Both the position numbers and the translations under genes were made by a program. The notes under the pieces are model-generated. The model was given only the letters and a program-made list of their open reading frames with translations, was not told where the DNA came from and ran no database searches. Positions 23,165 through 37,439 of a stretch of DNA of 64,000 bases are shown here, piece after piece (position 1 is the first letter of the stretch; each line of letters opens with the position of its first letter). The stretch comes from Arcuatula senhousia (taxonomy: Eukaryota > Mollusca > Bivalvia > Mytilida > Mytilidae), in the NCBI GenBank assembly GCA_963971305.1, contig OZ020316.1:15084745-15148744 (forward strand). Reading direction: 5' to 3'.

Positions 23165-24085
23165 AAATAACCTTCCATATGAGGTATCGTAGTAACGGCC
23201 TGTAAACGTACGTATGCAGGACTGAAAGCTAACATACAGAAACCTTAAAGCATGAAAACTTTGATATGTGGTATCGTGAACAACAGTCCATACACGTACA
23301 TAGTATGTATGCAGGACTGACATCTATTCATGACAAACCTTAAATCATAAACACTTTTATATGTTGCATTCATTGTGAACAACAGTCCATACAAGTGCAT
23401 AGTATGTATGTAGGACTGACAGCTATTGTTGACAAACCTCAAATCATAAGTTCTTTTATATGTGGTATTGTGAACAACAGTCCATACACGTACATAGTAT
23501 GTATCCAGGACTGACAGCTACTCTTGACAAACCTTAAAGCATATACACTTTTATATGTTGTATTGTGAACAACTGTCAATACAAGTGCATAGTATGTATG
23601 CAGGACTGACATTTATTTGTGACAAACCTTAAATCATAAACACCTTTATATGTTGTATTGTGAACAACAGTCCATACACGTACATAGTATGTATGCAGGA
23701 CTGACAGCTATACTCTTGACAATCCTTAAATCATAAGCTCTTTTATATGTGGTATTGTGAACAACAGTCCATACACGTACATAGTATGTATCCAGGACTG
23801 ACAGCTACTTTTGACAAACCTTAAATCATAAACACTTTTATATGTTGTATTGTGAACAACAGTCCATACACGTACATAGTATGTATGCAGGACTGACAGC
23901 TATACTCTTGACAAACCTTAAATCATAAACACTTTTATATGTGGTATAGTGAACATTAGTCCATACACGTACATAGTATGTATGTATGCAGGACTGACAG
24001 CTACTCTTGACAAACCTTAAATCATAAACTCTTTTATATTTTGTTCTGTAACGATAGTCCAAATACAAATATAGTATGTTAGAAA
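23165..24085 (-). repeat. Second 95-bp tandem family, right (about 9-10 units)
   Basis: Units hold GAACAACAGTCCATACACGT, ACATAGTATGTATGCAGGAC, TGACAGCTA, TTGACAAACCTTAAATCATA and CTTTTATATGT. It is the reverse-oriented counterpart of 16,385-17,130. CAGTCC and GGACTG are 24 bp apart and flank near-complementary ATACA/TGTAT blocks, so each unit can form a hairpin. Confidence 0.85.
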
Positions 24086-24109
24086 GACTGGCAGCTTTTA
24101 TAAGTAAAT

Positions 24110-24260
24110 CAAGCCCTGGCATCTTTGTTTTTATTGTTCTATGCCCTTCATATTCATATAGTGTGGTATTTTCTTTTGGTTAGAGTGTCTTTGATTAGTT
24201 TTGTATAGAAGAAAAAGCGTGTTAGGCTTATCGAACTTTGTAACCTTGAACTTCTCTGTA
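24110..24260 (+). pseudogene. Decayed copy of the hammerhead-bearing repeat
   Basis: It aligns with 37,465-37,600: TTTTTATTGTTCTATGC, CATATAGTGTGGTATTTTC, then TTTGATTAG where the ribozyme copy has CTGATGAG, GAAAAAGCGTGTTAGGC. The catalytic core is lost. Confidence 0.7.
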
Positions 24261-25299
24261 CTGAAAAATATCAAGTCAGGTAGTAATTAAAATGGATTCA
24301 ATGGACCATTTGATTAGTAATTATTAGACAATGAATGAGTGAGAACCATTTAAATTTGTACTAAATTGATATGCTTCAAGATTTCATACAAACAACATGT
24401 GCGTCATGGATCACCAACTTTACTGACCTAATATTAGACCTCTTCCTCCTCTTAAGACAAATGACAAAACTTGAGGCCTCATTTAAATTCACCTTAAAAA
24501 GATACCACTATTTAGACATTAGGTGTAAACAGTAAAATGTATCATTATATGAACAGAAAAAGAATAATATGGTATTTTATTGCAAAAATGTGCCCTAAAG
24601 CAGCTGAACAAAACATACAATAAGATGAGTTAATAAAAAGATTTTTCAAGATCAATTAAATTTTCCAGATCCATATTTGTCAATTTCATTAAAAAAAAAC
24701 AGTACAAACAAGCAAATAAATGATATTTTTAACAAATTCTTGTTTGAATCAAAATATTGTTGATCTCATCTATGATCATTTAATGTTGAAATGTACACTT
24801 TGTTTCTTCCACCACTGTCAGCTGTGCTATGGAATACTGTAAAAAAAGAACAGAAGTAAACATATTGCAAAACCCTTCTATTTGCCAAACACAGTGTTAT
24901 AAACTTACTGTTGATTTTGTTAAATTAGAATAACCTAAGTCAACAAATAAAAATTAAAACATTAATTTAATACCACAATTTCCAAAAAATAAAACACAGA
25001 CATTTCAAAGAAGTTGTTTTAAAGTTGTTTATGTTGTTGAAATATTTCTTAGATGATTACTGGTATTGATTGTTTACCATTTCACAATTTAGTTTTTAAA
25101 GAAATTAAAACAAACAATCTTACCAAGAAGTGATCACTGTATTCATTCCTGTGGCCTTTCTAGGATTCAAACTAGACAATTTCCTGACCTTGGAACTGTT
25201 GTGCTACTGTAGTAACCCTATAAATAATAATAAAAATAAATGTTTGTTTCATAACACAACATGTAGCAGTCAATTGTTGAAGTTTTAATTCTGATTCAT
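24261..25299. other. Non-coding spacer inside the right arm
   Basis: AT-rich, no clear counterpart in the left arm, no gene recognised. Confidence 0.45.
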
Positions 25300-28200
25300 A
25301 TAATATCAGAGTGGTAGTTGGACTGGCAATGTTCCACATGTAATGTAGCCTTATTGGTGATATAAATGTATGTGGTAATTTTTGATACAATCCAAGAGGT
25401 ATAAATTATGTCAGTAAGACTGACAAATTTATACAAGTACATGTAACCTAATGATATTGTTGTATAGGGAACTATATGCTACAGTCTATGCTGTATATAA
25501 TATGTTAGTTGGGCTGGTAATGTTGTATTTGTACATGCAGCCTTGTGATATTTTTATATGTGGTATTTGGAGAACAGTCTTAGAGGTATATAATGTGTGT
25601 GTTGGACTGACAATGTTATAAATGTACATGTAACTTTGGTATTGTTGTGTGTGGTATTATATGTAACAGTACATGTGGTATTAAATGTGTCTGCTGGACT
25701 GACAATGTTATAAATGTACATACAGCTTTGATATTGATCTTGTATGTGGTATTATATGTTACAGTCTGTGTGGTATATAATGTGTCAGTTGGACTGTCAG
25801 TATTGTACATGTACATGCAGCATTGGTATTGATCTCGTATGTGGTATTATATGTAACAGTCTGTGTGGTACATAATGTGTATGTTGGACTGACAATGTTA
25901 TACATGTACATGCAGCTTTGATATAGATCTAGTATGTGGTATTATATGTAACAGTCTGTGTGGAACATAATGTGTCTGTTGGACTGACAATGTTATACAT
26001 GTACATGCAGCTTTGATATAGATCTAGTATGTAGTATTATATGTAAAAGTCTGTGTGGTACATAATGTGTCTGCTGGACTGACAATGTTATACATGTACA
26101 TGCAGCTTTGGTATTGATCTAGTATGTTGTATAATGTGTATCAGTCTGTGTGGTACATAATGTGTCTGTTGGACTGACAATGTTAAACATGTATATGCAG
26201 CTTTGATTTTGATTTAATATGACATAATGTGGTATTATATGTAACAGTCTGTGTGGTATATAATGTGTATGTTGGACTGACAATTTTATACATGTACATG
26301 CAACTTTGGTATTGTTGTTCGGGTATTATATGTAACAGTCTGTGTGGTATTATAAAGTGTCTGTTGGACTGACAATGTTGTACATGTAGAAGCAACTTTG
26401 GTATTGTTGTTTGTGGTATTATATGTAAAAATCTGTGTGGTATATAATGTGTCTGTTGGACTGTCAGTATTGTACATGTACATGCAGCATTGGTATTGAT
26501 CTAGTATGTGGTATTATATGTAACAGTCTGTGTGGTACATAATGTGTCTGTTGGACTGACAATGTTATACATGTACATGCAACTTTGGTATTGTTGTTTG
26601 TGGTATTATATGTAACAGTCTGTGTGGTATATAATGTGTATGTTGGACTGACAATGTTATACATGTACATGCAACTTTGGTATTGTTGTTCGGGTATTAT
26701 ATGTAACAGTCTGTGTGGTATTATAACGTGTCTGTTGGACTGACAATGTTGTACATGTACAAGCAACTTTGGTATTGTTGTTTGTGATATTATATGTAAC
26801 AATCTGTGTGGTATATAATGTGTCTGTTGGACTGTCAATATTGTACATGTACATGCAGCATTGGTATTGATCTAGTATGTGGTATTATATGTATCAGTCT
26901 GTGTGGTACATAATGTGTCTGTTGGACTGACAATGTTATACATGCACATGCAGCTTTGATATAGATCTAGTATGTTGTATTATATGTAACAGTCTGTGTG
27001 GTACATAATGTGTCTGCTGGACTGACAATGTTATACATGTACATGCAGCTTTGATATAGATCTAGTATGTGGTATTATATGTAACAGTCTGTGTGGTACA
27101 TAATGTGTATGTTGGACTGACAATGTTATACATGTACATGCAGCTTTGATATTGATCTAGTATGAGGTATTATATGTAACAGTCTGTGTGGTATATAATG
27201 TGTCTGTTGGACTGACAATGTTATACATGTACATGCAGCTTTGATATAGATCTAGTATGTAGTATTATATGTAAAAGTCTGTGTGGTACATAATGTGTCT
27301 GCTGGACTGACAATGTTATACATGTACATGCAGCTTTGGTATTGATCTAGTATGTTGTATAATGTGTATCAGTCTGTGTGGTACATAATGTGTCTGTTGG
27401 ACTGACAATGTTAAACATGTATATGCAGCTTTGATTTTGATTTAATATGACATAATGTGGTATTATATGTAACAGTCTGTGTGGTATATAATGTGTATGT
27501 TGGACTGACAATTTTATACATGTACATGCAACTTTGGTATTGTTGTTCGGGTATTATATGTAACAGTCTGTGTGGTATTATAAAGTGTCTGTTGGACTGA
27601 CAATGTTGTACATGTAGAAGCAACTTTGGTATTGTTGTTTGTGGTATTATATGTAAAAATCTGTGTGGTATATAATGTGTCTGTTGGACTGTCAGTATTG
27701 TACATGTACATGCAGCATTGGTATTGATCTAGTATGTGGTATTATATGTAACAGTCTGTGTGGTACATAATGTGTCTGTTGGACTGACAATGTTATACAT
27801 GTACATGCAACTTTGGTATTGTTGTTTGTGGTATTATATGTAACAGTCTGTGTGGTATATAATGTGTATGTTGGACTGACAATGTTATACATGTACATGC
27901 AACTTTGGTATTGTTGTTCGGGTATTATATGTAACAGTCTGTGTGGTATTATAACGTGTCTGTTGGACTGACAATGTTGTACATGTACAAGCAACTTTGG
28001 TATTGTTGTTTGTGATATTATATGTAACAATCTGTGTGGTATATAATGTGTCTGTTGGACTGTCAGTATTGTACATGTACATGCAGCATTGGTATTGATC
28101 TAGTATGTGGTATTATATGTATCAGTCTGTGTGGTACATAATGTGTCTGTTGGACTGACAATGTTATACATGCACATGCAGCTTTGATATAGATCTAGTA

Positions 28201-30735
28201 TGTTGTATTATATGTAACAGTCTGTGTGGTACATAATGTGTCTGCTGGACTGACAATGTTATACATGTACATGCAGCTTTGATATAGATCTAGTATGTGG
28301 TATTATATGTAACAGTCTGTGTGGTACATAATGTGTATGTTGGACTGACAATGTTATACATGTACATGCAGCTTTGATATTGATCTAGTATGAGGTATTA
28401 TATGTAACAGTCTGTGTGGTATATAATGTGTCTGTTGGACTGACAATGTTATACATGTACATGCAGCTTTGGTATTGATCTAGTATGTTGTATTATATGT
28501 ATCAGTCTGTGTGGTACATAATGTGTCAGTTGGACTGTCAGTATTGTACATGTACATGCAGCATTGGTATTGATCTCGTATGTGGTATTATATGTAACAG
28601 TCTGTGTGGTACATAATGTGTATGTTGGACTGACAATGTTATACATGTACATGCAGCTTTGATATAGATCTAGTATGTGGTATTATATGTAACAGTCTGT
28701 GTGGAACATAATGTGTCTGTTGGACTGACAATGTTATACATGTACATGCAGCTTTGGTATTGATCTAGTATGTTGTATTATATGTATCAGTCTGTGTGGT
28801 ACATAATGTGTCTGTTGGACTGACAATGTTATACATGTATATGCAGCTTTGATATTGATCTAATATGTGGTATTATATGTAACAATCTGTGTGGTATATA
28901 ATGTGTATGTTGGACTGACAATGTTATACATGTACATGCAACTTTGGTATTGTTGTTCGGGTATTATATGTAACAGTCTGTGTGGTATTATAACGTGTCT
29001 GTTGGACTGACAATGTTGTACATGTACAAGCAACTTTGGTATTGTTGTTTGTGGTATTTTATGTAACAGTCTGTGTGGTATATAATGTGTCTGTTGGACT
29101 GTCAGTATTGTACATGTACATGCAGCATTGGTATTGATCTCGTATGTGGTATTATATGTAACAGTCTGTGTGGTACATAATGTGTATGTTGGACTGACAA
29201 TGTTATACATGTACATGCAGCTTTGATATAGATCTAGTATGTGGTATTATATGTAACAGTCTGTGTGGAACATAATGTGTCTGTTGGACTGACAATGTTA
29301 TACATGTACATGCAGCTTTGGTATTGATCTAGTATGTTGTATTATATGTATCAGTCTGTGTGGTACATAATGTGTCTGTTGGACTGACAATGTTATACAT
29401 GTATATGCAGCTTTGATATTGATCTAATATGTGGTATTATATGTAACAATCTGTGTGGTATATAATGTGTATGTTGGACTGACAATGTTATACATGTACA
29501 TGCAACTTTGGTATTGTTGTTCGGGTATTATATGTAACAGTCTGTGTGGTATTATAACGTGTCTGTTGGACTGACAATGTTGTACATGTACAAGCAACTT
29601 TGGTATTGTTGTTTGTGGTATTTTATGTAACAGTCTGTGGGGTATATAATGTGTCTGTTGGACTGTCAGTATTGTACATGTACATGCAGCATTGGTATTG
29701 ATCTAGTATGTGGTATTATATGTAACAGTCTGTGTGGTACATAATGTGTCTGTTGGACTGACAATGTTATACATGTACATGCAACTTTGGTATTGTTGTT
29801 TGTGGTATTATATGTAACAGTCTGTGTGGTATATAATGTGTCTGTTGGACTGACAATGTTGTACATGTACATGCACCTTTGGTTTTGATCTAGTATGTGG
29901 TATTATACATGTATGTAGCAGTCTGTGTGGTATATAATGTGTCTGTTGGACTGACAGTATTGTTCATGTACATGCAGCATTGGTATTGATCTAGTATGTG
30001 GTATCATATGTAATAGTCTGTGTTGTACATAATGTGTATGTTGGACTGACAATGTTATACATGTACATGCAACTTTGGTATTGATCTAGTATGTGGTAAT
30101 ATATGTAACAGTCTGTGTGGTACATAATGTGTCTGTTGGACTGACAATGTTATACATGTACATGCAACTTTGATATAGATCTAGTATGAGGTATTATATG
30201 TAACAGTCTGTGTGGTATATAATGTGTCTGTTGGACTGACAATGTTATACATGTACATGCAACTTTGATATAGATCTAGTATGTGGTAATATATGTAATA
30301 GTCTGTGTGGTATATAATGTGTCTGTTGGACTGACAATGTTATACATGTACATGCAGCTTTGGTATTGATCTAGTATGTGGTATTACATGTATCAGTCTG
30401 TGTGGTACATAATGTGTCTGTTGGACTGACAATGTTATACATGTACATGCAACTTTGATATAGATCTACATGTAGTATGTGGTATTATATGTAACATTCT
30501 GTGTGGTACATAATGTGTCTGTTGGACTGACAATGTTATACATGTACATGTAGCTTTGATATTGATCTAGTAAGTGGTATTATGAGCCACAGTCCAAGTG
30601 TAATATAATGTGTGTGTTGGACTGAGCGTTATACATGTAGCATTGTGATTTTGTTGTTTATGGTTATACATGTATACGCTACAGTCCATGGGATATATAA
30701 TGTGTCTGTTACATTGACAATGCTTTATTTATTCA
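25300..30735 (-). repeat. 95-bp satellite array, right arm (about 55 units)
   Basis: This is the same monomer as 9,755-14,300, read on the minus strand. Higher-order duplications are clear. A block of about 1,228 bp (13 monomers) is repeated almost without change (landmark GTTAAACATGTATATGCAGC near 26,192 and 27,420). A block of 564 bp (6 monomers) repeats at 28,449-29,000 and 29,013-29,560. The outer end, 30,600-30,735, mirrors the start of the left array at 9,755. Confidence 0.9.
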
Positions 30736-31915
30736 TGACATTGTTGTTTTTATCTAGTTTTTGTTGTGGTATATGTTGCATATTTATTTTTCCTAACCCA
30801 GTCGAAACAAGATCTATAAATACTGTTATGTGTACCTTTTTGTTCTGACTAGTGTCCAACTTCATTTGATACATTCATGTAGTGTTTCTTGAAACTCTTT
30901 GCCAGGGAGCTGTTGTGGTACTGCAGGTACCCTACAAAAAAAGACATGGCTGTTAAGTAATGCATGTAGCAGTTAGTTGTATTATGAAATGTGGGTCGAA
31001 CAATTATTACACAGGGTTTTTCTATTTAGGTCCCATATAATTCTGAGATTTTTATATGAGACCTTAAATACACCAATATGTGTTATGCTCTTCATATAAG
31101 GGGGGGGGGGGGTAAGAGGGGGTCTCATGACCGACTCCTGTAGAAATAAAACACTAAATCCCGCACTCCAGGAAAATTACAGGTGCAAAAAAAAACCCAT
31201 AAAAATCCAGAATTCCCACAGTTTTATGGGTTAAATTGGGAATTTCTGGTGAAAAATAGGCCTTTCCCGCTGTCCCGTAAATCGTAAGTGACTCTGAAAC
31301 CAATCGTAAAAAGAAATCCCCTGCAAGTTCTTGCACAGTTGGTTATGAGTAAAGGTCGTGATCGACTGGCACGAGTTCAAATAATAAAAATTTGCAAATT
31401 ATGTTTACGGGTGCGGATCCAGAGGTTCGCGAAAGGGGGGTGTAATTGCTAAAAATGTCAGATTTGGATTAATATTTGAAGTTCCTTTGTCAATATTATA
31501 CAGAAAAAAATAAAATCTATCAATTAAAGGGGGCGTACCCCCCCCCCCCCCCTTCCGCCCCCCTCTGAATCCACAACTGGTTTATGAGTTCGATTATAAC
31601 ATTGTTGATTCTTCAAAATTTGTCAAAAATGTTCGAAAAATACTTTCATGAGTTCCTGCGAGTAAGCAAGAATAACTAAGAGTTATTGCAAGTCATTGCA
31701 AAATACCAGTTGCAAGCTCATAAGGAAAAGCCATAAAATGTGCAATAAAAACAGGTGTAATGAAGATACTGTTTTATATGTGACATGTGTGAGGTTGCTC
31801 TTGGTGTCGATTACTAATTAGCAGTTAATGGTACTCTTGCTTTTATCGCGTATGTTGTTCATATTTTCCTTATCAAGCATCCCCTGTAAATGTAGTCAAA
31901 GTCACTTTTAAAATG
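30735..31915 (-). repeat. Inverted-repeat arm, unique-like segment, right
   Basis: This is the reverse complement of 8,578-9,755 with small differences, including homopolymer lengths and single-base changes. It carries the same MITE-like block at 31,410-31,575. Confidence 0.85.
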
Positions 31916-32105
31916 TTTCTCATTATTTCGTTATTGTCATTCCATCAACATTCCCTTTTTTGACCTTTACTCTTTTCTAATTTTCAAATTGGAGAATTCC
32001 CCCATGAAACAACACATCTGATTGGTCAGTATAAATTGACGTCACAGTCCTACAGTCCAGTCCTACAAGCTTTTTTACGTATTTTAATAACTCGACAGTC
32101 GGGAG
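31916..32105 (-). repeat. Inverted-repeat arm, outer flank, right, with empty LINE site
   Basis: TTTCTCATTATTTCG at 31,916-31,930 is continuous here. In the left arm the same sequence is split by the LINE at 7,045-8,577. Outward it mirrors 6,871-7,039, ending at AACTCGACAGTCG near 32,098. Confidence 0.85.
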
Positions 32106-32640
32106 ATCATGAAAAACTTACAAAATTAACTTTGAGGTGGCATTTCTTTGGTATAATATTATCTATGATATTCTTATTTTTTCTTTATGATAGAATTCTT
32201 TTTGAATGTTAAGAGATCAAAAGTAATCACTCAAAATTACGGTTCTTTCCATTTTTTTAACAGGTAACTGCTGAATAAACAAGTTGACACCTCATCAGAC
32301 ATAACTGTTATTTCAAACAGCTTGACATGTCACCTTTGTAATAGTTAAATAAACAAAAGGGGGCAATTAACGCAAGTAACTTCTTTTATGACTTCCTGAT
32401 GAATCCACTATAGCAATATAATGATAGAATACAGAAAATAAGATTATAATGACATTTATATATTTTGTATAGTTGCAAATCTTCCTTTTTCTACCTTAGA
32501 AAAAAAATTAATGTATAATCAGAATTTAATTTTAAATTAATACTAAAGTGTAAAAATGAAAACACCAATGTATACAGTATGTATTTTACATTTTGTATTC
32601 AATGTTCTGAGTTATTATAAATACAATCATAATACAATTC
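32106..32640. other. Non-coding stretch without a left-arm counterpart
   Basis: AT-rich, no recognised gene or repeat border. Confidence 0.4.
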
Positions 32641-33520
32641 CCCATTGTCTAAAAAATAGAGTTTGCCGATTAATAAAAAACCAAACTTATGAAACTTTAA
32701 ACTTTAGTGATTTGGCTCATGTAGTCGTGCTGTTTTAATTTTATACGGATAAGATAACTGCTATCGATGACAAAAAGAAAGACTTCTTATAATCTCATAC
32801 TTTGATGAAAAAAAGAAACTTTGCCCCTTTTAAGTTCTTTAGTTATTTATTCTTGTTTTCCCCCACGATTATACATTATATAAGGACGTAACGGACAATT
32901 CAGTATATTTGATGAAAATATGAAAACTTTGCAAGTAAACTCTAAACTTTATTGATTTTGTGTCATGCAGCCCTTCTGTTTTTAATTTTATAAGGATAAA
33001 ATAACTACCGTCGATAATATTCCATAATTTCGTTCTTTTTCAATTTTATAATCTCAAACAAAAGAAATACTTTGATGTAAAAAGAAATTTTGTCCCTTTT
33101 AAGCTATTAAGTTATTAATTTTTCTTGTTTCTCTAGGATTATGCTTTGTTTAAGGACAAAACGAACAATTATATTTGATGAAAATACAAGTAAACTCCAA
33201 ACTTTAGTGATTTTGGGTCATGCAGCCTTTCTGTTTTTAATTTCATAAGGATAAAATAACTACCGTCGATAATATTCCATATTCGTTCTTTTTCAATTTT
33301 ATAATCTCAAACAAAAGAAATACTTTGATGTAAAAAGAAATTTTGTCCCTTTTAAGCTATTAAGTTATTATTTTTTCTTGTTTCTCTAGGATTATGCTTT
33401 GTTTAAGGACAAAACCAACAATTATATTTGATGAAAATACAAGTAAACTCCTAACTTTAGTGATTTTGGGTCATGCAGCCTTTCTGTTTTTAATTTCATA
33501 AGGATAAAATAACTATTGTT
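32641..33520 (+). repeat. About 250-bp tandem repeat (3-4 units)
   Basis: ACTTTAGTGATTTTGGGTCA, CATGCAGCC, TTCTGTTTTTAATTT and GGATAAAATAACTACCGTCG recur at about 32,701, 32,946, 33,201 and 33,454, with a period of 245-255 bp. The last two units are nearly identical. It is present only in the right arm. Confidence 0.8.
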
Positions 33521-33960
33521 TCTCAGAAATTCGTTTAGAGATTCGGGGAAAACATTAAAAATTACATCAAGTTAAGATGATAGAAGGTGTGTATATTTAT
33601 ATTTTTCAATATATATCTATATATAATTAAAGAAATTTGTGTAGAATTATGTAAGATTTTATTCAAAGTTTTAAAGTCGAAAGTTCAAGAGCAAAAGATT
33701 TTCTTTGTTGTCATTTGTATTACGTTTTTTAATCCTCTATTTCCATTGGCTTTTGCATAAATTTACAAAGTTCAGGATTAAACATCTTATTACGTATTAC
33801 AATCCTGCTTTTTTCATTGGATTAAAAGTTTGTAGGGCTTCACACATGACTTTGATATCATTGAATGTTCATTTACGACCTGAGACAATAATTACTCGTT
33901 ATGATTTTCTCAGTTTACGACTAACTCTTTCACGAGTGCAGATCGCAATTTAGTGCTCTT
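33521..33960. other. Non-coding stretch
   Basis: No recognised gene. Short AT-rich open frames lack any domain signature. Confidence 0.4.
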
Positions 33961-33984
33961 TAAATAGCAAAAACATATTTTGCA

Positions 33985-34325
33985 AACATACCCTACGTGG
34001 TGTTTTGCACTTTGTTCGTATAAAATATTTATTGTGCTCAGTCATTTAGCATAATACCACTCTGGTGTTTTGCTTAATAATTAATTCGGTCTCGCATAAT
34101 ACCCTACGTGGTGTTTTGCACTTTGTGTATATAAAATATTTTTTTGTGCGCAGTCATTTAGCATAATACCACTCTGGTGTTTTGCTTAATAATAAATTAG
34201 GTCTCGCATAATACCCTACGTGGTGTTTTGCACTTTGTGTATATAAAATATTTTTTTTTGTGCGCAGTCATTTAGCATAATACCACTCTGGTGTTTTGCT
34301 TGATAATAAATTAGGTCTCGCAAAA
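33985..34325 (+). repeat. 111-bp tandem repeat with TGGTGTTTTGC motifs
   Basis: CCCTACGTGGTGTTTTGCAC recurs at 33,992, 34,103, 34,214 and 34,329. In between is ACCACTCTGGTGTTTTGCTT. The units carry short inverted blocks (GCAAAAC and GTTTTGC). Confidence 0.8.
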
Positions 34326-34785
34326 CATCCTACGTGGTGTTTTGCATTTTGTGTGTATAAAACTTTTTTTTATAACTTTTTTTATATATTTTTTCTTTTT
34401 AAATGGTTGTACGTACTTAGTATTGATCAATTGAGAAAGTAACTAGGTTCTAACGTGACTGTTACTTGATTGACTGATCACAAGTTACAAAGTTCAAGAT
34501 TTGCTTTTAGTACAACTAAGGAGTATACCACCCAGGTATATTGCCTTTTTAAATTAGGCATCGCAAAACATCCTACGTGGTGTTTTGCATTTTGTGTGTA
34601 TAAAACTTTTTTTTTATAACTTTTTTTTTATATATTTTTTCTTCTTAAATGGTTGTACGTACTTAGTATTGATCAATTGAGAAAGTAACTAGGTTCTAAC
34701 GTGACTGTTACTTGATTGACTGATCACAAGTTACAAAGTTCAAGATTTGCTTTTAGTACAACTAAGGAGTATACCACCCAGGTAA
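34326..34785 (+). repeat. Direct duplication of about 240 bp
   Basis: Bases 34,326-34,545 and 34,567-34,785 are nearly identical, both running from CATCCTACGTGGTGTTTTGC to GGAGTATACCACCCAGGTA. The block is an extended form of the 111-bp repeat. Confidence 0.85.
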
Positions 34786-35059
34786 CGCATTCATGTAATG
34801 CTGCTAAGAATTCTACAAACACATGAAATAAGACTAAAGTTTTACAAATTGTCGGAATATCAATCACAATTTAATTGTTATAAATTATGTAAAAAGTTAA
34901 GACTAATTATGAAAAAGTTAAGACAAAAGAAAATTCAAAATTAAGAAATTTAAAGTGACTTAAATCTCACTATTTTCAATCAGTTATTTAATGACAAAAA
35001 TATGTAAGTATATGATTGTAAAATAACAAATAATAGACATTTTTTATTGATGTTAAGAA
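34786..35059. other. AT-rich spacer
   Basis: Nothing recognised. Confidence 0.4.
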
Positions 35060-36229
35060 AAGTTTAGCTCCGGACTGTCCTTTAAATTTACGGACTTCGT
35101 TTTTTTTCACTTTCAAGGCGGAGGTTAGAATCGGCAATTAAAAAGTGATTTTTTTTAAAACTAAAACCTTTTTTTTTTCGTTTTACTTTGGGAAAAAAAT
35201 GTAAGTATATTATGTGAATTAACAAAAATTAGATATTTTTAATTGATGTTAAGAATAGTTTAGTTCCGGACTGCCCCTTAAATTTACGGACTTCGTTTTT
35301 GTTTCACTTCCAAGGCTTAGGTTAGAATCGGCAATTAAAAAGCGACTTTTTTTAACTAAAACTTTTTTTTTCATTTTACTTTGGGAAAAATATGTTAGTA
35401 TATTATGTGAATTAACAAAAAATAGATATTTTTATTTGATGTTAAGAATAGTTTAGCTCCGGACTGCCCCTTGAATTTACGGACTTCGTATTTTTTGGTT
35501 TTTTTTTCACTTTCAAGGCTGAAGTTGGAATCGGCAATTAAAAAGCGACTTTTTTTAACTAAAACTTTTTTTTTTCATTTTACTTTGGGAAAAATATGTT
35601 AGTATATTATGTGAATTAATAAAAATTAGATATTTTTAATTGATGTTAAGAATAGTTTATCTCCGGACTGCCCCTTGAATTTACGGACTTCGTTTTCAAA
35701 GCTTCGGTATGAATATACAATTCAAAAGGGACCTTTTTTAACTTAATAATATTTTTTTTACCTTTGTTTTGGGAAAATTGGTTAGAATATGATATCAATT
35801 AACATTAAATATATTTTTTTAATTCATATTAGTTATAATTTCGTTCCGGACTGTCCCTTACATTTATTAAATGTATGGAGCTGAGGTACAAAAACATGCA
35901 TGGGAGTCGACAAATTAAAAAGAGACCTTTTAAACAATTTCTTTTTAAACAACTTTTTTTTTGTACAATATGTTAGAATTTAATTTAAATTCAAAAAGAA
36001 CATAAGTTTTTTATTGATATTATCTATAATTTAGCTCCGGACTGCCTATTGTTTGTCCGGTCTTCATTTTCATGGCGGCGGCCATTAAGTTAAAAACAAA
36101 AGTGCCTCGTTTTTTTTAATAAAGTAACATTTTTTGAAATTCTTTTCGGAAAAAAACACTTAATAATACAATAAAATACCATATTTAGATAAGATTTTAT
36201 TAAAATCCCTTTTTATAACGCTCCGGACT
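35060..36229 (-). repeat. 190-bp tandem repeat family, right copy
   Basis: CTCCGGACTGCC recurs at 35,072, 35,268, 35,461, 35,665, 35,848 and 36,039, with a final partial one at 36,225. It is the reverse-oriented partner of 5,395-6,870. It continues at 38,182-38,250 beyond the TIR element. Confidence 0.85.
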
Positions 36230-37439
36230 CAAGGAGGCCTAACCGTTTATCGAGAAATATGGTCCGTTAAAATGTGTTTCACGGTTTTTGTGGTCCGTTA
36301 AAGTCGCCGTGACAGTCCGTTAACCAGGTATAATCGAGAAAAAACACTGAAGGTCAATAATTAATTTGTTATATCATAATTAATACGCAGTTTAGATTTA
36401 TAAAAATTACATCTGTCAAAATGAAAATGAATGACTGTTCGATACGATTTGCATTTGTGTAAAAATAGTTCTATAAAACTTCATAAAATGAAAAGGCGTG
36501 TGGCTCCTTAGTCTTTTAAAGGTCGACAATGTAAACATGTTTACCTCATTTTTATCAATTTCTCTTTTTATATAACAAAACATATTTTTTGGTTGAAATC
36601 CATAGAAAGTACTTTAATGTATCAACATTCTGTTTAATTTTCAATGCGCTATGTTATATAATAATTTTGTAATAGAGGAAAAGTAATAAAATATGGTCCG
36701 TTAAGGACTGATGACATATTATTTTGTCCGTTAAGTTGGTCCGTTAAGTGCCTGTGACAAAATATTATGTCCTTTAAATAGCATAAATAGATAGAAGATT
36801 AAAATATTTTTGTTTGATATGACATATCATAATTTTACTATAAGGACTGAACGCTAGTATACAGAAGAAAAAACAAAATTCATGTGGATTTATCGAAACT
36901 AAAATACATATGTCCGTTGCTACTGTTGTGTATCATTAGTTAATATTTGTGTTGATGCTCAGATGCTCTATCTGTTGACCAAAATAATGAACTGCTCATT
37001 AAGGAACAAGACTTTGTATTAAGAGGTAAACGTTTTATTGATCAGTAATTTAAAGCATTTCAATATGTACATATCCCAATTAGCAAGGTTTACCCTTTAT
37101 CTATTTTTTTCAATATCTCTTCTGTCGCTTTTTATATTTTTTTCATAAATAAATGTAACACTATATTATTATATTTGTATCATTTATGTAAGTATTTCCA
37201 AATAAAATACATTTAAATAAAATTAATAATTGTGTTCAGATTTATTTCTTTTGCCACAAACTCGTGTAAATATTTTAGGCATTTTTATTATATTAAAAAT
37301 AATACAATAATTCTGGGAAACCAATCATTACAATCTTCTGACAAAGATATCATCGATTTTGCCAATTCTAATAATTTGGATTCGCTATATTAAGGTTTAT
37401 TTAACCCTAAGGTTCTTCCTACCCCAGACATAGGTTGAT

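Noticed and set aside
9755..30735. CRISPR-like regular repeats.
   Set aside because: The whole monomer is repeated, with no unique spacers of constant length, in an animal genome.
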